Assembly (NCBI GenBank): GCA_019694575.1
Contig: JAIBBR010000008.1
Span: 1 to 64,000 of the forward strand
Length of the DNA: 64,000 nucleotides
Direction of reading: 5' to 3'
Source of the DNA: Myxococcaceae bacterium
GTDB taxonomy: Bacteria > Myxococcota > Myxococcia > Myxococcales > Myxococcaceae
The notes beneath the pieces are model-generated. The model saw nothing but the letters and a program-made list of their open reading frames with translations, was not told the origin of the DNA and made no database searches. A program made the position numbers and the translations under genes. Below are positions 29,794 to 39,146 of this stretch, one piece after another (position 1 is the first letter of the stretch; the number at the start of each line of letters is the position of its first letter).

Positions 29794-32382
29794 ATGTCGC
29801 TTCGTCTCTGGCTTCCACTGCTGGTTGTCACTACCACTGCATGCATGTGCGGCCGCGAGCCGCCCACGTCGACTCAGCTGAAAAAAGAAGGTGAAGAATG
29901 TTTCGGCGACGACACGTGCGAAACGGGGTTGTGTGAGCCGCTGCCGGGCAAGCCCGCGCTGTGCGTGCGCAAGTGCACCGCCGGCTGCAAAGACGACGAA
30001 GTGTGCACCCAGCTCACGCCTGAACGCTTCGCCTGCGCCCCCGAGCGTGGAGGCCTGTGCGTGGCCTGCGCCAAAGACTCTGACTGCCCTTACCCAGCTG
30101 ACAAGTGCATCGTCATCAACGGCGAAGGCGCGTGCGGCCGCGACTGCACTTTCGATGGCCGCTGCCCCGTTTCATACAAATGCTTGAATGGCCTGGGCGT
30201 CGACAGTTTGGCGAAAAAGCAGCAATGCGTGCCCTCGTCAGGCAGCTGCCAGTGCACCTTCGAAACCAAAGGCCAGACCATTTCGTGCACGGTTGAAAAC
30301 GGTTTCGGCAAGTGCAGCGGCATGCGCACCTGCGACGGAGTGATGGGCTACGGCGCCTGCGACGCCAAGACACCCACGGGAGAAACCTGCAATGGCATCG
30401 ACGACGACTGCGACGGCACGGTCGACGAAGACCAACCGATGACCAGCTGCGGTGTGGGCGCCTGTCAACGCACGGTGTCTGCCTGCATGTCAGGCAGCGT
30501 CATGGCCTGCACACCCGGCACGCCCGTGGCTGAAATTTGCAACAGCATCGACGACGACTGCGACGGCCGCACCGACGAAGACTTCAACCTGGTGACCAAC
30601 GTGCACCACTGCGGCGAGTGCAACCACGAATGCATGCTCGACCACGCTTCTCCCAAGTGCGCGATGTCGCAATGCGAAGTCGACACCTGCGAGATGAACT
30701 GGGGCAACTGCAACTTGCAGCACCCCGACGGTTGCGAGACCAACTTGCTCACCAACGCTGACCACTGCGGCGCATGCAACAACACCTGCAGCTTTCCCAA
30801 CGCGGCGGGCCGCTGCGACATGGGCATGTGTAAGTTCACCTGTCTGCCCGGCTTCATCGATTTAGACATGAACCCGACCAACGGCTGCGAGTACGAATGC
30901 ACGCCCACCAGCGCGACCGACGTGCCCGACGTCAATTTTGTCGACGCCAACTGCGACGGCATCGACGGTGAATTGGGCAACGGCATTTTCGTGGCGGTGC
31001 CCTTCGCCGGAGGCAGCGACGCCAACCCCGGCACGCGCGAGCTGCCCAAGGCCACCATCAACGCGGCGCTGGCGCAAGCCAAGGCCGACGGCAAACGCGA
31101 TGTGTATGTGTCGGCGGGTGCCTACGTGGGCACGCTCGAAGCCGTCGATGTTGACGGCAAGTACATCGCCGGAGGGTATGCGCCGATGACCTTCAAGCGC
31201 TCGCTGCTCAACACCACGCAGGTCATCAACGGCAACCCGGGGCTAAAAGTCGAGAACGCGAACAACAACGTTTTCCAGTTCATCACCCTCTTGGGCAACA
31301 ACGCGTCGGGCTTTGGTGAGACCGCGTACGGAGCATGGGTAAAGGGTTCTAACGGTGTGCGCTTCGAAGGTTTGACGGTGCTCGCGGGCAACGGCGGCGA
31401 CGGGATCACCGGGCAAAATGGGTTGGGCGGTACACCCGGCGGCGACGGCGCTCCCGGTGTGACTGGCTGCACTGATGACCCCGACTGGAACGTGGGCTTT
31501 CCCATTCCCGATATTTGCAATGAATGCGCGCGGCCGGCGGCCAGCTTCGGAGGCGCGAGCGCCTGTGGCAACCGCGGCGGCTCGGGCGGTCGGCCTGGGT
31601 GGAACGGCGGCAACAACGGCGAAAGCGGCGCCGCGGGCAGTGGTGCCATGGGCGCCAATGGCGGCGGGGGCGTAGGGGGCAAGTTGGCGGGAGGGCCCAT
31701 TTCTCCCTCGGCAGACGGCCTTGCCGGTGCTGACGGCATGAACGGTATCGACGGCTTGGGCGCTGACGGCATCGGTACGTTGACGGCGAACGGTTACCAA
31801 GCTGCGTTGGCCACGGCCGGCCAGTCAGGCGGTAACGGGGTGGGCGGCGGCGGTGGGGGTGGCGGTGGCGGCGGTTGCGCGTCGAACCTGCTCGGCGTGC
31901 TGTGCGTGTGCAAGTCGTGGGGTTCGGTGGGCGGCGCGGGCGGAGGAGGAGGCTGCGGCGGCGTGGGTGGCTTCGTCGGCATGAGCGGCGGCGCGTCGAT
32001 TGGCGTCTTCTTGTGGGACGCGCAAGTCACGGCCGTCTCGACGTCTGTCACCAGCGGCAAGGGCGGTAAAGGAGGCGACGCAGGCTCAGGCGGCCCAGGG
32101 GGAGACGGCGGCAAAGGCGAAGCGTCGGGCTACGACGAAGGCCAGCAAGGTGATTCAAGCCGCGGCGGCGCGGGTGGAAAAGGCGGCAAGGGCGGCAAAG
32201 GGGGTTCAGGTGGCGCAGGCGGCGGCGGGCCGTCTATCGGCGTGGCGAAGAATGCCGGTGCGGCGTGGAACCCGATGAACGTTTCTTACACTTCGGGCGT
32301 GGCAGGCTCCGGCGGTACGTCACCCGCAGGCGGCGCGGCGAACGGGCGCAATGGGCAGCAGGCGCAGGTGCAGAACTTTTAG
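29794..32382 (+). CDS. MopE-like Cys-rich lipoprotein with beta-helix and Gly-rich C-terminus
   Basis: A large surface lipoprotein, 862 residues. The start at 29794 gives a signal peptide with lipobox TTTAC. The N-terminal third is Cys-rich, with two copies of the MopE-type metal-binding motif (CNGIDDDCDGTVDED and CNSIDDDCDGRTDED) and several CGxCxxxC motifs (HCGECNHEC, HCGACNNTC). The middle (about 405-540) has the NPGTRELPKATINAAL motif of right-handed beta-helix/DUF1565-type proteins. The last 350 residues are strikingly Gly-rich (GGNGVGGGGGGGGG runs, GGKGGKGGS) with a Cys cluster. Metal binding by MopE motifs is known for the methanotroph protein; here it is inferred. Confidence 0.88.
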   Translation: MSLRLWLPLLVVTTTACMCGREPPTSTQLKKEGEECFGDDTCETGLCEPLPGKPALCVRKCTAGCKDDEVCTQLTPERFACAPERGGLCVACAKDSDCPYPADKCIVINGEGACGRDCTFDGRCPVSYKCLNGLGVDSLAKKQQCVPSSGSCQCTFETKGQTISCTVENGFGKCSGMRTCDGVMGYGACDAKTPTGETCNGIDDDCDGTVDEDQPMTSCGVGACQRTVSACMSGSVMACTPGTPVAEICNSIDDDCDGRTDEDFNLVTNVHHCGECNHECMLDHASPKCAMSQCEVDTCEMNWGNCNLQHPDGCETNLLTNADHCGACNNTCSFPNAAGRCDMGMCKFTCLPGFIDLDMNPTNGCEYECTPTSATDVPDVNFVDANCDGIDGELGNGIFVAVPFAGGSDANPGTRELPKATINAALAQAKADGKRDVYVSAGAYVGTLEAVDVDGKYIAGGYAPMTFKRSLLNTTQVINGNPGLKVENANNNVFQFITLLGNNASGFGETAYGAWVKGSNGVRFEGLTVLAGNGGDGITGQNGLGGTPGGDGAPGVTGCTDDPDWNVGFPIPDICNECARPAASFGGASACGNRGGSGGRPGWNGGNNGESGAAGSGAMGANGGGGVGGKLAGGPISPSADGLAGADGMNGIDGLGADGIGTLTANGYQAALATAGQSGGNGVGGGGGGGGGGGCASNLLGVLCVCKSWGSVGGAGGGGGCGGVGGFVGMSGGASIGVFLWDAQVTAVSTSVTSGKGGKGGDAGSGGPGGDGGKGEASGYDEGQQGDSSRGGAGGKGGKGGKGGSGGAGGGGPSIGVAKNAGAAWNPMNVSYTSGVAGSGGTSPAGGAANGRNGQQAQVQNF

Positions 32383-32434
32383 AGCGCACTGAAAACTGCG
32401 CTCTTGGGTGCCGGGTACCCCTGGAAGGCCATGG

Positions 32435-32464
32435 TCACAAAAAGATCAAACGTTCTTTTTGTGA
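32435..32464. repeat. 11-bp perfect inverted repeat
   Basis: TCACAAAAAGA and TCTTTTTGTGA flank an 8-base spacer, 53 bases after the stop of the MopE-like gene. The T run resembles a terminator but the stem is AT-rich, so an operator or bidirectional terminator is equally possible. Confidence 0.5.
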
Positions 32465-32598
32465 AGTGGCCTTGCCGGAACGATTGATGTGATGCCGATT
32501 CATGCCACGATGTCGCGCAAGCAAGCGCTGGCCGGAGTGGAACCTATTACGACGTAAATAGACTGCATGCACCCCAGGCAATGTACATTCGCGCCGCG

Positions 32599-33447
32599 AT
32601 GAAACGACTGACGACTGGCCTTACCTCGGCGTTGCTTTTCTTTTCTGCCTGCCCCACCGAAAGCGCGCAAAAGCGAATAGAAGACAAAATCGCCGCACAG
32701 CAAAAGACCCTCGAGAAATCGAAAGCCGAACGGTTGGCGAAAGAAGAAGCGGCCAAGGCGCCTCCACCCGTGGCGCCGGTGGTGCTGGATACCTTTTGGG
32801 ACAACCCCGAATACACCCCGCTCTTACCCGACGCGCCCTGCCCGTCTGACTTCTGGGCACTCTTTCCGGGTGAAGCCCCCGGCGCCGACAAGGCTGAAAA
32901 GAAAGCCAACAACGCCAAGCGAGCGGCGCTGGCCAAGGCGCTGCGTGAAAAAACCTATGTGGTGAAGCTCAAAGGGCCAGGGCAAGTCACGCTGCAGCCT
33001 TACGACGCGCCCGCCGGCCAGTTTCCTCTCGAGGTGCTGGGCACCATCGACTGTACCGATTCATTTGGCCACGTGGCCATCGCGTGGACCGCGGCCAAAG
33101 CCAGCACGCCGCCCAATTCAGCCGCCAAGCAAGACGCCGATGTCACCCAGCGCATTTGGCTGGCCGACCCGCTCAAGTATGCGCTGCCCATGAAGTCAAT
33201 GCTCCAAGCCAAAGACTACGCCGACCGCTACAAGGCCGGCTTCTCGGCGCGCGTGGTGGTGAAGCTGGGCAAAACCGACGTCGACAAAAAAATCATCAAG
33301 ACCGCGAAAGTGACTGACAAAGACATCACCATCGGCGGCGGCATGGAGGACTGGGGCGCGGGCCGCTTGCTGCGCACCGACGTGCAGGGTATTCGCGTCG
33401 CCGTAGACCGCGAAAAAACCGCCGTGCTAGAGAAAAAGACACCATGA
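32599..33447 (+). CDS. hypothetical lipoprotein coupled to a ferritin-like gene
   Basis: A 282-residue lipoprotein with signal peptide and lipobox (FFSAC). After it comes a Lys/Glu/Ala-rich helical linker, then a folded domain from about 60 on with a Cys pair (PDAPCPSDFW, TIDCTDS) and Trp-rich strands. No known family was recognised. The next gene's ATG lies inside its last codons (33444), so translation of this exported protein and the cytoplasmic ferritin-like protein is coupled. I chose 32599 over an upstream in-frame ATG at 32581 because it starts directly at the lipoprotein signal. Confidence 0.75.
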   Translation: MKRLTTGLTSALLFFSACPTESAQKRIEDKIAAQQKTLEKSKAERLAKEEAAKAPPPVAPVVLDTFWDNPEYTPLLPDAPCPSDFWALFPGEAPGADKAEKKANNAKRAALAKALREKTYVVKLKGPGQVTLQPYDAPAGQFPLEVLGTIDCTDSFGHVAIAWTAAKASTPPNSAAKQDADVTQRIWLADPLKYALPMKSMLQAKDYADRYKAGFSARVVVKLGKTDVDKKIIKTAKVTDKDITIGGGMEDWGAGRLLRTDVQGIRVAVDREKTAVLEKKTP

Positions 33448-33923
33448 GAGACCTCGACGTCGAAAAGACACATGAGCTGCTGACGCGCATCATGGAGTTC
33501 GAATTGGCGGGCGTGGTTCGCTACACCCACTACTCGCTGATGGTGACGGGGCCCTACCGCATTCCCATTGTGCAGTTCATGAAGGCGCAGGCCACCGAGT
33601 CGCTGCTGCATGCGCAGCAAGCGGGAGAAATTCTCACCGGGTTGAACGGCCACCCCACACTGCGTATCGCCCCCCTCGACGAGAGCTACAGCCACTCGGT
33701 GAAAGCAATTTTAGAAGAGAGCGTCGACCACGAGCAGCAGGCGCTCACGCTTTATAAAGCGCTGCTCGACGTGGTTGAAGACTCCAGCGTGTATTTAGAA
33801 GAATTTGCCCGGCAGCAAATCGGCCAAGAAGAGCTGCACGGGCTCGAGCTGCGCAAGATGCTGCGCGACATCGGAGTGCACACCGAGACGCCCTTCAAAA
33901 AAACGAAGAAGAAGAAAAAGTAG
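33444..33923 (+). CDS. bacterioferritin/ferritin-like protein
   Basis: A 159-residue four-helix-bundle protein, the size of bacterioferritin. Diiron-ligand-like residues recur in order: Glu18/20 in MEFELAG, Glu52 and His56 in TESLLHA, Glu91/92 in ILEESVDHE, and Glu129 with His132 in QEELHG. Helix B has ExxxH spacing where ferritins normally have ExxH, although helix D is canonical. The Lys-rich tail (KKTKKKKK) is an unusual addition. Iron or peroxide handling is likely. It overlaps the upstream lipoprotein gene by 4 bases. Confidence 0.8.
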   Translation: MRDLDVEKTHELLTRIMEFELAGVVRYTHYSLMVTGPYRIPIVQFMKAQATESLLHAQQAGEILTGLNGHPTLRIAPLDESYSHSVKAILEESVDHEQQALTLYKALLDVVEDSSVYLEEFARQQIGQEELHGLELRKMLRDIGVHTETPFKKTKKKKK

Positions 33924-34030
33924 CCAGCACTATGCAGTGAAGGCGGCTTTGCGACCGTGGCCTCTGAACGTAGAGGCCCGGCATTGAGCCAGAACAAAAC
34001 ACGCGCAGCGGGTTACGATACGTAAGAGCC

Positions 34031-35077
34031 ATGGTTCTGCCCACTTGCCCACACGATGTCGTCGACGAAAACGGAGCACCGCGGTTTGGTACCTACCAAG
34101 GCCTGCCCGAAAACGTCGGCTTCACCGAGCTCAAAGCGCCGTACGCACTTTCGAAACGCAACCAACTGTTGCGCCACAAACGGTGGATATACGCCTTCGT
34201 GGCCACGCCCGAAGTGACGTTTCTCTGCTCGGTCGCCAATCTCAATTACACTTCGAATAGCTTCGCGCTGGTGCTCGACCGCGCTGAAAACCGGGTATTG
34301 CTCAATCACGGCTACCTGGGCCTCACCGCACCATTCGTGCACGTGAATGACCAGCCCGGTGCCGGTTTTCGTGCGCATTTTCGCGTGCCCGGCGTCGACG
34401 CGCGGTGGGCCCGGCCTTTCGGCGGAGACCGCTACCACCTGTCACTGCGCCACGGCATGCGCTTGCCTTTGCGCCAGCCCTCACTCGCCTGTGAGCTCGA
34501 ACTACAGGCCGCGGGAGCACCGCCTCCGCTCACCGTCATCGCTCCCGTCGAAGGCGGCACCGTCAACGTCACCACCAAATGGGGTGCCCTCACTTCATTC
34601 GGCACCCTCACCGCGGGCGGCAAAACCTTCAAGCTCGACGGAGGCGTGGGCGGCTTCGACTACACCAACGGCTTGCTGGCGCGGCACACCACTTGGCGCT
34701 GGGCGTTTGCGTGCGGCCGGCTCAACGACGGCTCACCCGTCGGTTTGAACTTGGCCGAGGGCGTCAACGAGGCGGGCGACGAAATAATTGAAAACGCGCT
34801 CTGGTTGAAGGGGGCCTTGCACCCGCTCAAGCGGGCGCGCTTTCGCTTCGAAAAGAAAAAGCCCATGGCCGGTTGGCAAGTTAAAACCGACGACGGCGTC
34901 GTCGACTTGCGCTTCACCCCGCTGGGCATGCACCGCGAGACGCGCGACTTGAAATGGGTGAAGAGCTACTTCGTGCAGCCAGTGGGTTACTTCGAAGGCA
35001 CGCTGAAAATCTCAGGGCAGACGCACGCGGTCTCTCAATTGGCCGGCGTCACTGAAGACCAAGACATTCTGTGGTGA
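34031..35077 (+). CDS. DUF2804-family protein
   Basis: A 348-residue cytoplasmic protein matching the DUF2804 pattern: RHKRWIYAFVATPEVTFLCSVANLNYTSN near the N-terminus, GFRAHFRVPGVDARW in the middle, and GGFDYTNGLLARHTTWRW, followed by DGSPVGLNLAEGVNEAGD and a terminal Trp. The family function is unknown; some members resemble carotenoid/lipid-type beta-sandwich proteins. No signal peptide is visible. It stands alone between the ferritin-like and TonB-like genes. Confidence 0.88.
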   Translation: MVLPTCPHDVVDENGAPRFGTYQGLPENVGFTELKAPYALSKRNQLLRHKRWIYAFVATPEVTFLCSVANLNYTSNSFALVLDRAENRVLLNHGYLGLTAPFVHVNDQPGAGFRAHFRVPGVDARWARPFGGDRYHLSLRHGMRLPLRQPSLACELELQAAGAPPPLTVIAPVEGGTVNVTTKWGALTSFGTLTAGGKTFKLDGGVGGFDYTNGLLARHTTWRWAFACGRLNDGSPVGLNLAEGVNEAGDEIIENALWLKGALHPLKRARFRFEKKKPMAGWQVKTDDGVVDLRFTPLGMHRETRDLKWVKSYFVQPVGYFEGTLKISGQTHAVSQLAGVTEDQDILW

Positions 35078-35102
35078 GCGTAAAAAAGCGTTTCGCAGGG
35101 GT

Positions 35103-36344
35103 TTACTCTTCGTCGACCGAAATCAACTTCACCCGGCAGTTGTAAACAGGCCGCGTCAAGTCGATGTACTCGCGCGTGCCCGTCATTTCTTCAAACCTGT
35201 TGCCGAGCACGCTCGCCATCACGTTGGCCCATAACTTCTCATCGAGCGACTTCGCCTCGTCCATCGAATGGTAATAGGTGATGTTGCCAATGAAGGCCCA
35301 AATACTGCTGCCCGCTTTGCCCACCTGAAGCACCCCGGCATCGACGAGCGCGTGCGTAGCCATCGGCGTTTTTTCGAGCACGAAAGCGTCGAACGACTTG
35401 CTGCCTGACGACTTAATCAACGTCGCTGAGCGCACTGCGCCGTCGTTGCCTTGCTTCAGTTCCACGCGCGCTTCGAGCTCCACGCCCATGCGGCCTTCTC
35501 CTAAGTCGCGCAGCCGCGCCCGCGCGTACAACTGCATTTGCATTTGCCTCGCCACGGCATCGCCTTGGTCGGCCAGGTGCTGAACCTGCGGCGGTACTTC
35601 GTAGTGGGGGTTGTAACCTTCGGGTTCTGCGTAGGGCTGGCCGGTCTTGCCGTAACGCTCGCGAGCGCCGCTCCATGAGTCCCACGTGGCTTGCACCATT
35701 TTTTCGGCAGCCGACGTGGGCGCCGCCGTAAACGGAGGCGGCTTGCCGGTCAGCTCCTGCAACTTGCGCCGCAAATCGTAATAGTACTGAGAAACGATGC
35801 CATTCTGAGCCCGCGCTTCGGCGAGCGCGCTCTTGGCCCACGCTTTGGTCATCACTTCAGCACGCGCTGCTTGCCACTGAGGGTCATCTTCTTCGCGCAA
35901 GCCCCCGTCATTCACTTCGGTGCGGCCATGAAACGCGGCCTCGCTGAGGTCTTGCCCCAAACCCGGCAGAGACCACGACGGCGTCTTCACCGCCAAGCGG
36001 GGCATGTCTTTCGCCGTACCGCCCGCCGGCAGCGCGTCAGGAGACAATTCGAGCCGAGGCGCCGCGACCCGCTCTCGCGCTGTCTTCTTCGACGCCGCGG
36101 GCTTCTTCGTTTCAACGCTCGTCTCGGGTGAAGCCTCACTCGCAGGCGCAGACGCCGGCTCAGCGGGCAGCGTGATGATGTTCACCTCGAGTGGCTTTTC
36201 TGGAGCGCCTGGCATCTCAACGCCCGGCGAATGGCTCAAGAAACCCAGCCACACCAGCGCGTGCAACAGCAGCGACACAACCAGCGCCACCGCCGGCCGG
36301 CGCTCACGAGATGCCCGTATTAAAGGTTTCAGCGACACGCGCAA
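35103..36344 (-). CDS. TonB-like transmembrane protein with long periplasmic region
   Basis: A 413-residue protein with one N-terminal transmembrane helix (about 18-37, ALVVSLLLHALVWLGFL with the TonB-type His). A Pro/Ala/Ser-rich spacer and a helical region follow (about 130-290). A C-terminal TonB-like domain (about 295-400, GRMGVELEARVELKQGNDGAVRSATLIKSSGSKSFD) precedes a Cys near the end. The probable start is TTG at 36344; GTG 36338 is the alternative. It is longer than ordinary TonB and resembles the TonB-type proteins of Myxococcus envelope machineries. Possible partners are ExbB-ExbD-ExbD at 39965-41917; this is inference. Confidence 0.8.
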   Translation of the reverse strand: MRVSLKPLIRASRERRPAVALVVSLLLHALVWLGFLSHSPGVEMPGAPEKPLEVNIITLPAEPASAPASEASPETSVETKKPAASKKTARERVAAPRLELSPDALPAGGTAKDMPRLAVKTPSWSLPGLGQDLSEAAFHGRTEVNDGGLREEDDPQWQAARAEVMTKAWAKSALAEARAQNGIVSQYYYDLRRKLQELTGKPPPFTAAPTSAAEKMVQATWDSWSGARERYGKTGQPYAEPEGYNPHYEVPPQVQHLADQGDAVARQMQMQLYARARLRDLGEGRMGVELEARVELKQGNDGAVRSATLIKSSGSKSFDAFVLEKTPMATHALVDAGVLQVGKAGSSIWAFIGNITYYHSMDEAKSLDEKLWANVMASVLGNRFEEMTGTREYIDLTRPVYNCRVKLISVDEE

Positions 36345-36402
36345 AAGACATACTAACGCCGCCCACGCCGAGCGATTTCAAGGGCCCCGCGGGCGCTCAA
36401 AC

Positions 36403-38295
36403 TCACCATTCATTCTTTGTAACCACCGGCAACTGCAGCGCTCTTTCGCGGTCTAAGTCGAGGTTGCCGATATGCAGCGACAGCGGCGACTGCACCCATT
36501 TGTAAATGCTCTGAGTGAAGAGCTTCACGAATTTCGCCACGTCAGCCCCAAGCCGCGCCTCGGTGCGCTCGGGAAACATCGAAACCAACGCCGGCAACAA
36601 TTCGGCTGGCGCCAACTTCTCGCCGGCGAACAAATGAAAGCAGGCATCGAGAATGGCAAAGGGCATCAGCTCGTCTTCACCCACCTGGTTGGGCGCAAGC
36701 TCTGGGCCGGCCGGCTTCTGCGTCACCCACCGAATGCCTTCGTAACCGTGTTTCTCGAGCAGGTAATCGAGCAGGTACATCACCACCGTCTTCGGCACGT
36801 TGGCGATGACCGCGAGCGCTCCCATCAAATCGCCACCCACCGTGGTGTAGCCCACCGCCTTCTCGCTCATGTTGCCCGTCTGCAAGAAAAGGCCACCCGA
36901 CGTATTCGCCCAATTCCACATGCGCTGCGCCCGCAACCGCGCCTGCACGTTTTGCCGGGTGACACCGGTGAGCTCGCTTTTGCCTCCGAGCATCGTCTTC
37001 GCTGCTTCCATCTCACGCTCGAAAGCTTCATCGATAGAGACGACGGTAAATGAAGCGCCCAGCTCTTTCGCCAGCGTCTGCGCCGCGTGCGCCGTCTCGG
37101 CCGACGAGTAGCGCGTTGGCATATAAAACGTGTCGATGAGACTGCCGGGGTTCTCAGGTTTCTTTTTTTGCGCAAAGCGGTGGGCGATGAGCAGCGTCAG
37201 CGCCGAGTCGCGGCCACCCGAAAGCGCGATGCCGATTTTCGAGAAGGCACGCGTCTTCTCGAAATAATCGCCAATGCCCAACGCCAGCGCGTCGAGAATG
37301 TCTTCGCACCACGCTTCACGCGGGCCGCGCACAGGCGGAGCACTCGGCAAGAAGTAGCTCTTTGACGCCGGCACCGGGTACTTCAATTTTTCGCGCTGCG
37401 AAGTGAAAGCCACCGTGCGCACCGGCAAGGGCTTGGCTGTTTCTGCATGCGCCTCTCGGTCGGAGCGCCAAGTCGAATTCTCAGTGCGCAGCCTTTGCGT
37501 GCGGTCCAAGTCGACGACAGCGGCGGCGTAACCTTCTTTGAAACGGGGCGCCTCGAGCACCCACTTGCCGTTTTGATTGATGAAACCACCACCATCGAAA
37601 ATCAACCCGTCGTTGGCACCGACACAATTCGTGTATGCCAGCGTGCACTGGTGGTCACCCGCGCGGGTGGCCACCAATTCGCGACGCGTGCCTTCGACGC
37701 CAATGCGAAACGGAGACGCCGAGACATTCACCACCAGCTCTGCACCGGCATAGGCACGGCGGCGCAGCGGGCCATCGGCGCTCCACAAGTCTTCACACAC
37801 CTCGACGCCCAGGGTGCCAAAGTCGAAGCGAAACAACTGGTCGCCCAGCGGCACCGGCGTATTCATTCCCTTTGGAAAAAAAGCTTCGTCCATGCCCGCG
37901 TGGCCACGCGCGTAGGTGCGGCCTTCGTAAAAAATATTGTACGTGGGCAGTTTTTCTTTCGGCACCAAGCCCCAAATGCGCCCCGACGCCACCACCGCCG
38001 CGCAGTTGTAGCGAAGGCCCAAGTGCGCCACCGCTACGCCCGCCACCGTCACCATGGCCAGCGACGCGGTCTCATGCGCGTAACGCGTAAGCTGCTGCCA
38101 CTGCGCCTCGACGAAGGCCTGCCACTGAATCAAGTCTTCTGCCGGGTAGCCACCCACCACCTGCTCGGGAAACGCCGCCACCGTTACCTGCTCAGCGGCC
38201 ATCGCCTGCGCCTGGGCCAGCATGCGGTCGACATTCGAAGCGCACGCCCCCACCGTGGAGTTGACGCTGCCCAACCCGAGCTTGATGAGTCGCAT
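36403..38295 (-). CDS. nadE: glutamine-dependent NAD(+) synthetase
   Basis: Makes NAD from deamido-NAD using glutamine as nitrogen source; 630 residues from ATG 38295. The N-terminal nitrilase-type glutaminase (about 1-280) shows the Glu-Lys-Cys triad in FPEQVVGGYPAEDL, PKEKLPTYN and VEVCEDLW. The C-terminal synthetase domain has the PP-loop SGGRDSALTLL and TGNMSEKAVGYTTVGGD. The 38295 start is preferred over 38307 because the family begins at MRLIKLGLGSVN. It is not obviously part of an operon. Confidence 0.95.
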   Translation of the reverse strand: MRLIKLGLGSVNSTVGACASNVDRMLAQAQAMAAEQVTVAAFPEQVVGGYPAEDLIQWQAFVEAQWQQLTRYAHETASLAMVTVAGVAVAHLGLRYNCAAVVASGRIWGLVPKEKLPTYNIFYEGRTYARGHAGMDEAFFPKGMNTPVPLGDQLFRFDFGTLGVEVCEDLWSADGPLRRRAYAGAELVVNVSASPFRIGVEGTRRELVATRAGDHQCTLAYTNCVGANDGLIFDGGGFINQNGKWVLEAPRFKEGYAAAVVDLDRTQRLRTENSTWRSDREAHAETAKPLPVRTVAFTSQREKLKYPVPASKSYFLPSAPPVRGPREAWCEDILDALALGIGDYFEKTRAFSKIGIALSGGRDSALTLLIAHRFAQKKKPENPGSLIDTFYMPTRYSSAETAHAAQTLAKELGASFTVVSIDEAFEREMEAAKTMLGGKSELTGVTRQNVQARLRAQRMWNWANTSGGLFLQTGNMSEKAVGYTTVGGDLMGALAVIANVPKTVVMYLLDYLLEKHGYEGIRWVTQKPAGPELAPNQVGEDELMPFAILDACFHLFAGEKLAPAELLPALVSMFPERTEARLGADVAKFVKLFTQSIYKWVQSPLSLHIGNLDLDRERALQLPVVTKNEW

Positions 38296-38373
38296 GGCCT
38301 TACCCATAACGCAGAAAGCGCCCGAAGATGGAGTCAAAATGACTTCTTTTAGCCCCGGCGGTTGCCTTGGCGG

Positions 38374-39066
38374 TTACTGCGCGGGAGCAGACGCAGGCGG
38401 TTTCGCCGCTTCGGCTTTTTTGCGCTCGGCCGCCAAACGCTGCGCTTCTCTCTGCACGGCGTTGAACGTCTCAGTCACCGCTTGTTTGTTACCCATCGAC
38501 GTGACGAACCCGGGAATCGAGCCTGCCGGGTCGAACGAGAACTTGTAGACCACCCAGCTTTTGCTGCCATCGCCAATGGCCTTCACTTGCCAGCTGCCGT
38601 CGTTCACCTTCACCCGCACGAAGTTCGAACGCTCGGGCAATTTGTCGGGCACGGCGCTCCACCGGTTGCGAAACGTGGTGCCTCCATCGGCCGCGCTCTC
38701 TTCGAGCCACACCTGCACCACATAATCGCGGTTCGACACCACCGGCAGGTTGAGCATCGTGTACACGAAGGTGCTGCCGTCAGCGGCGGGCTTGCTGACC
38801 TCGTACGAGTCTTTCAAATTGGGCATGAAATTCTTGAACCGCTTGGGAGTCATCAGCGCTTCTTGAATGTCACGCACCGGCGCGGCGATTTCGCCTTCAG
38901 CCCACACTTCTTTGATGGCTGGCGCACCCGGCTTCTCGCGGTTCTTCACCGTGATGGGGCCTTCAACCACCAGCTGCCAACCCTCGTCGGCGGCGAGCGA
39001 AGGCGCGCCGCACAACAGCGCGAAAACCAAGCTGGCAATGATTCGACGGCTGCGCACGTTTCTCAT
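38374..39066 (-). CDS. secreted START-domain protein
   Basis: A 230-residue protein with a signal peptide (about 1-25, RRIIASLVFALLCGAPSLA) followed by a START/SRPBCC lipid-binding domain. Family features seen: VKNREKPGAPAIKEVWAEGEI, FMPNLKDSYEV, VSNRDYVVQVWL and a C-terminal helix. These domains carry lipids or other hydrophobic ligands, so a periplasmic lipid-transfer role is plausible. It ends with a charged Lys/Glu/Ala/Pro tail. The DedA gene lies downstream on the same strand. Confidence 0.85.
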   Translation of the reverse strand: MRNVRSRRIIASLVFALLCGAPSLAADEGWQLVVEGPITVKNREKPGAPAIKEVWAEGEIAAPVRDIQEALMTPKRFKNFMPNLKDSYEVSKPAADGSTFVYTMLNLPVVSNRDYVVQVWLEESAADGGTTFRNRWSAVPDKLPERSNFVRVKVNDGSWQVKAIGDGSKSWVVYKFSFDPAGSIPGFVTSMGNKQAVTETFNAVQREAQRLAAERKKAEAAKPPASAPAQ

Positions 39067-39146
39067 GGTACCCGACACACTGAAACAAACGCTAAGCGCA
39101 CTGCGCCATTCATCGCACATGGCGTGAGCCAATTAAAATCAGGTGC

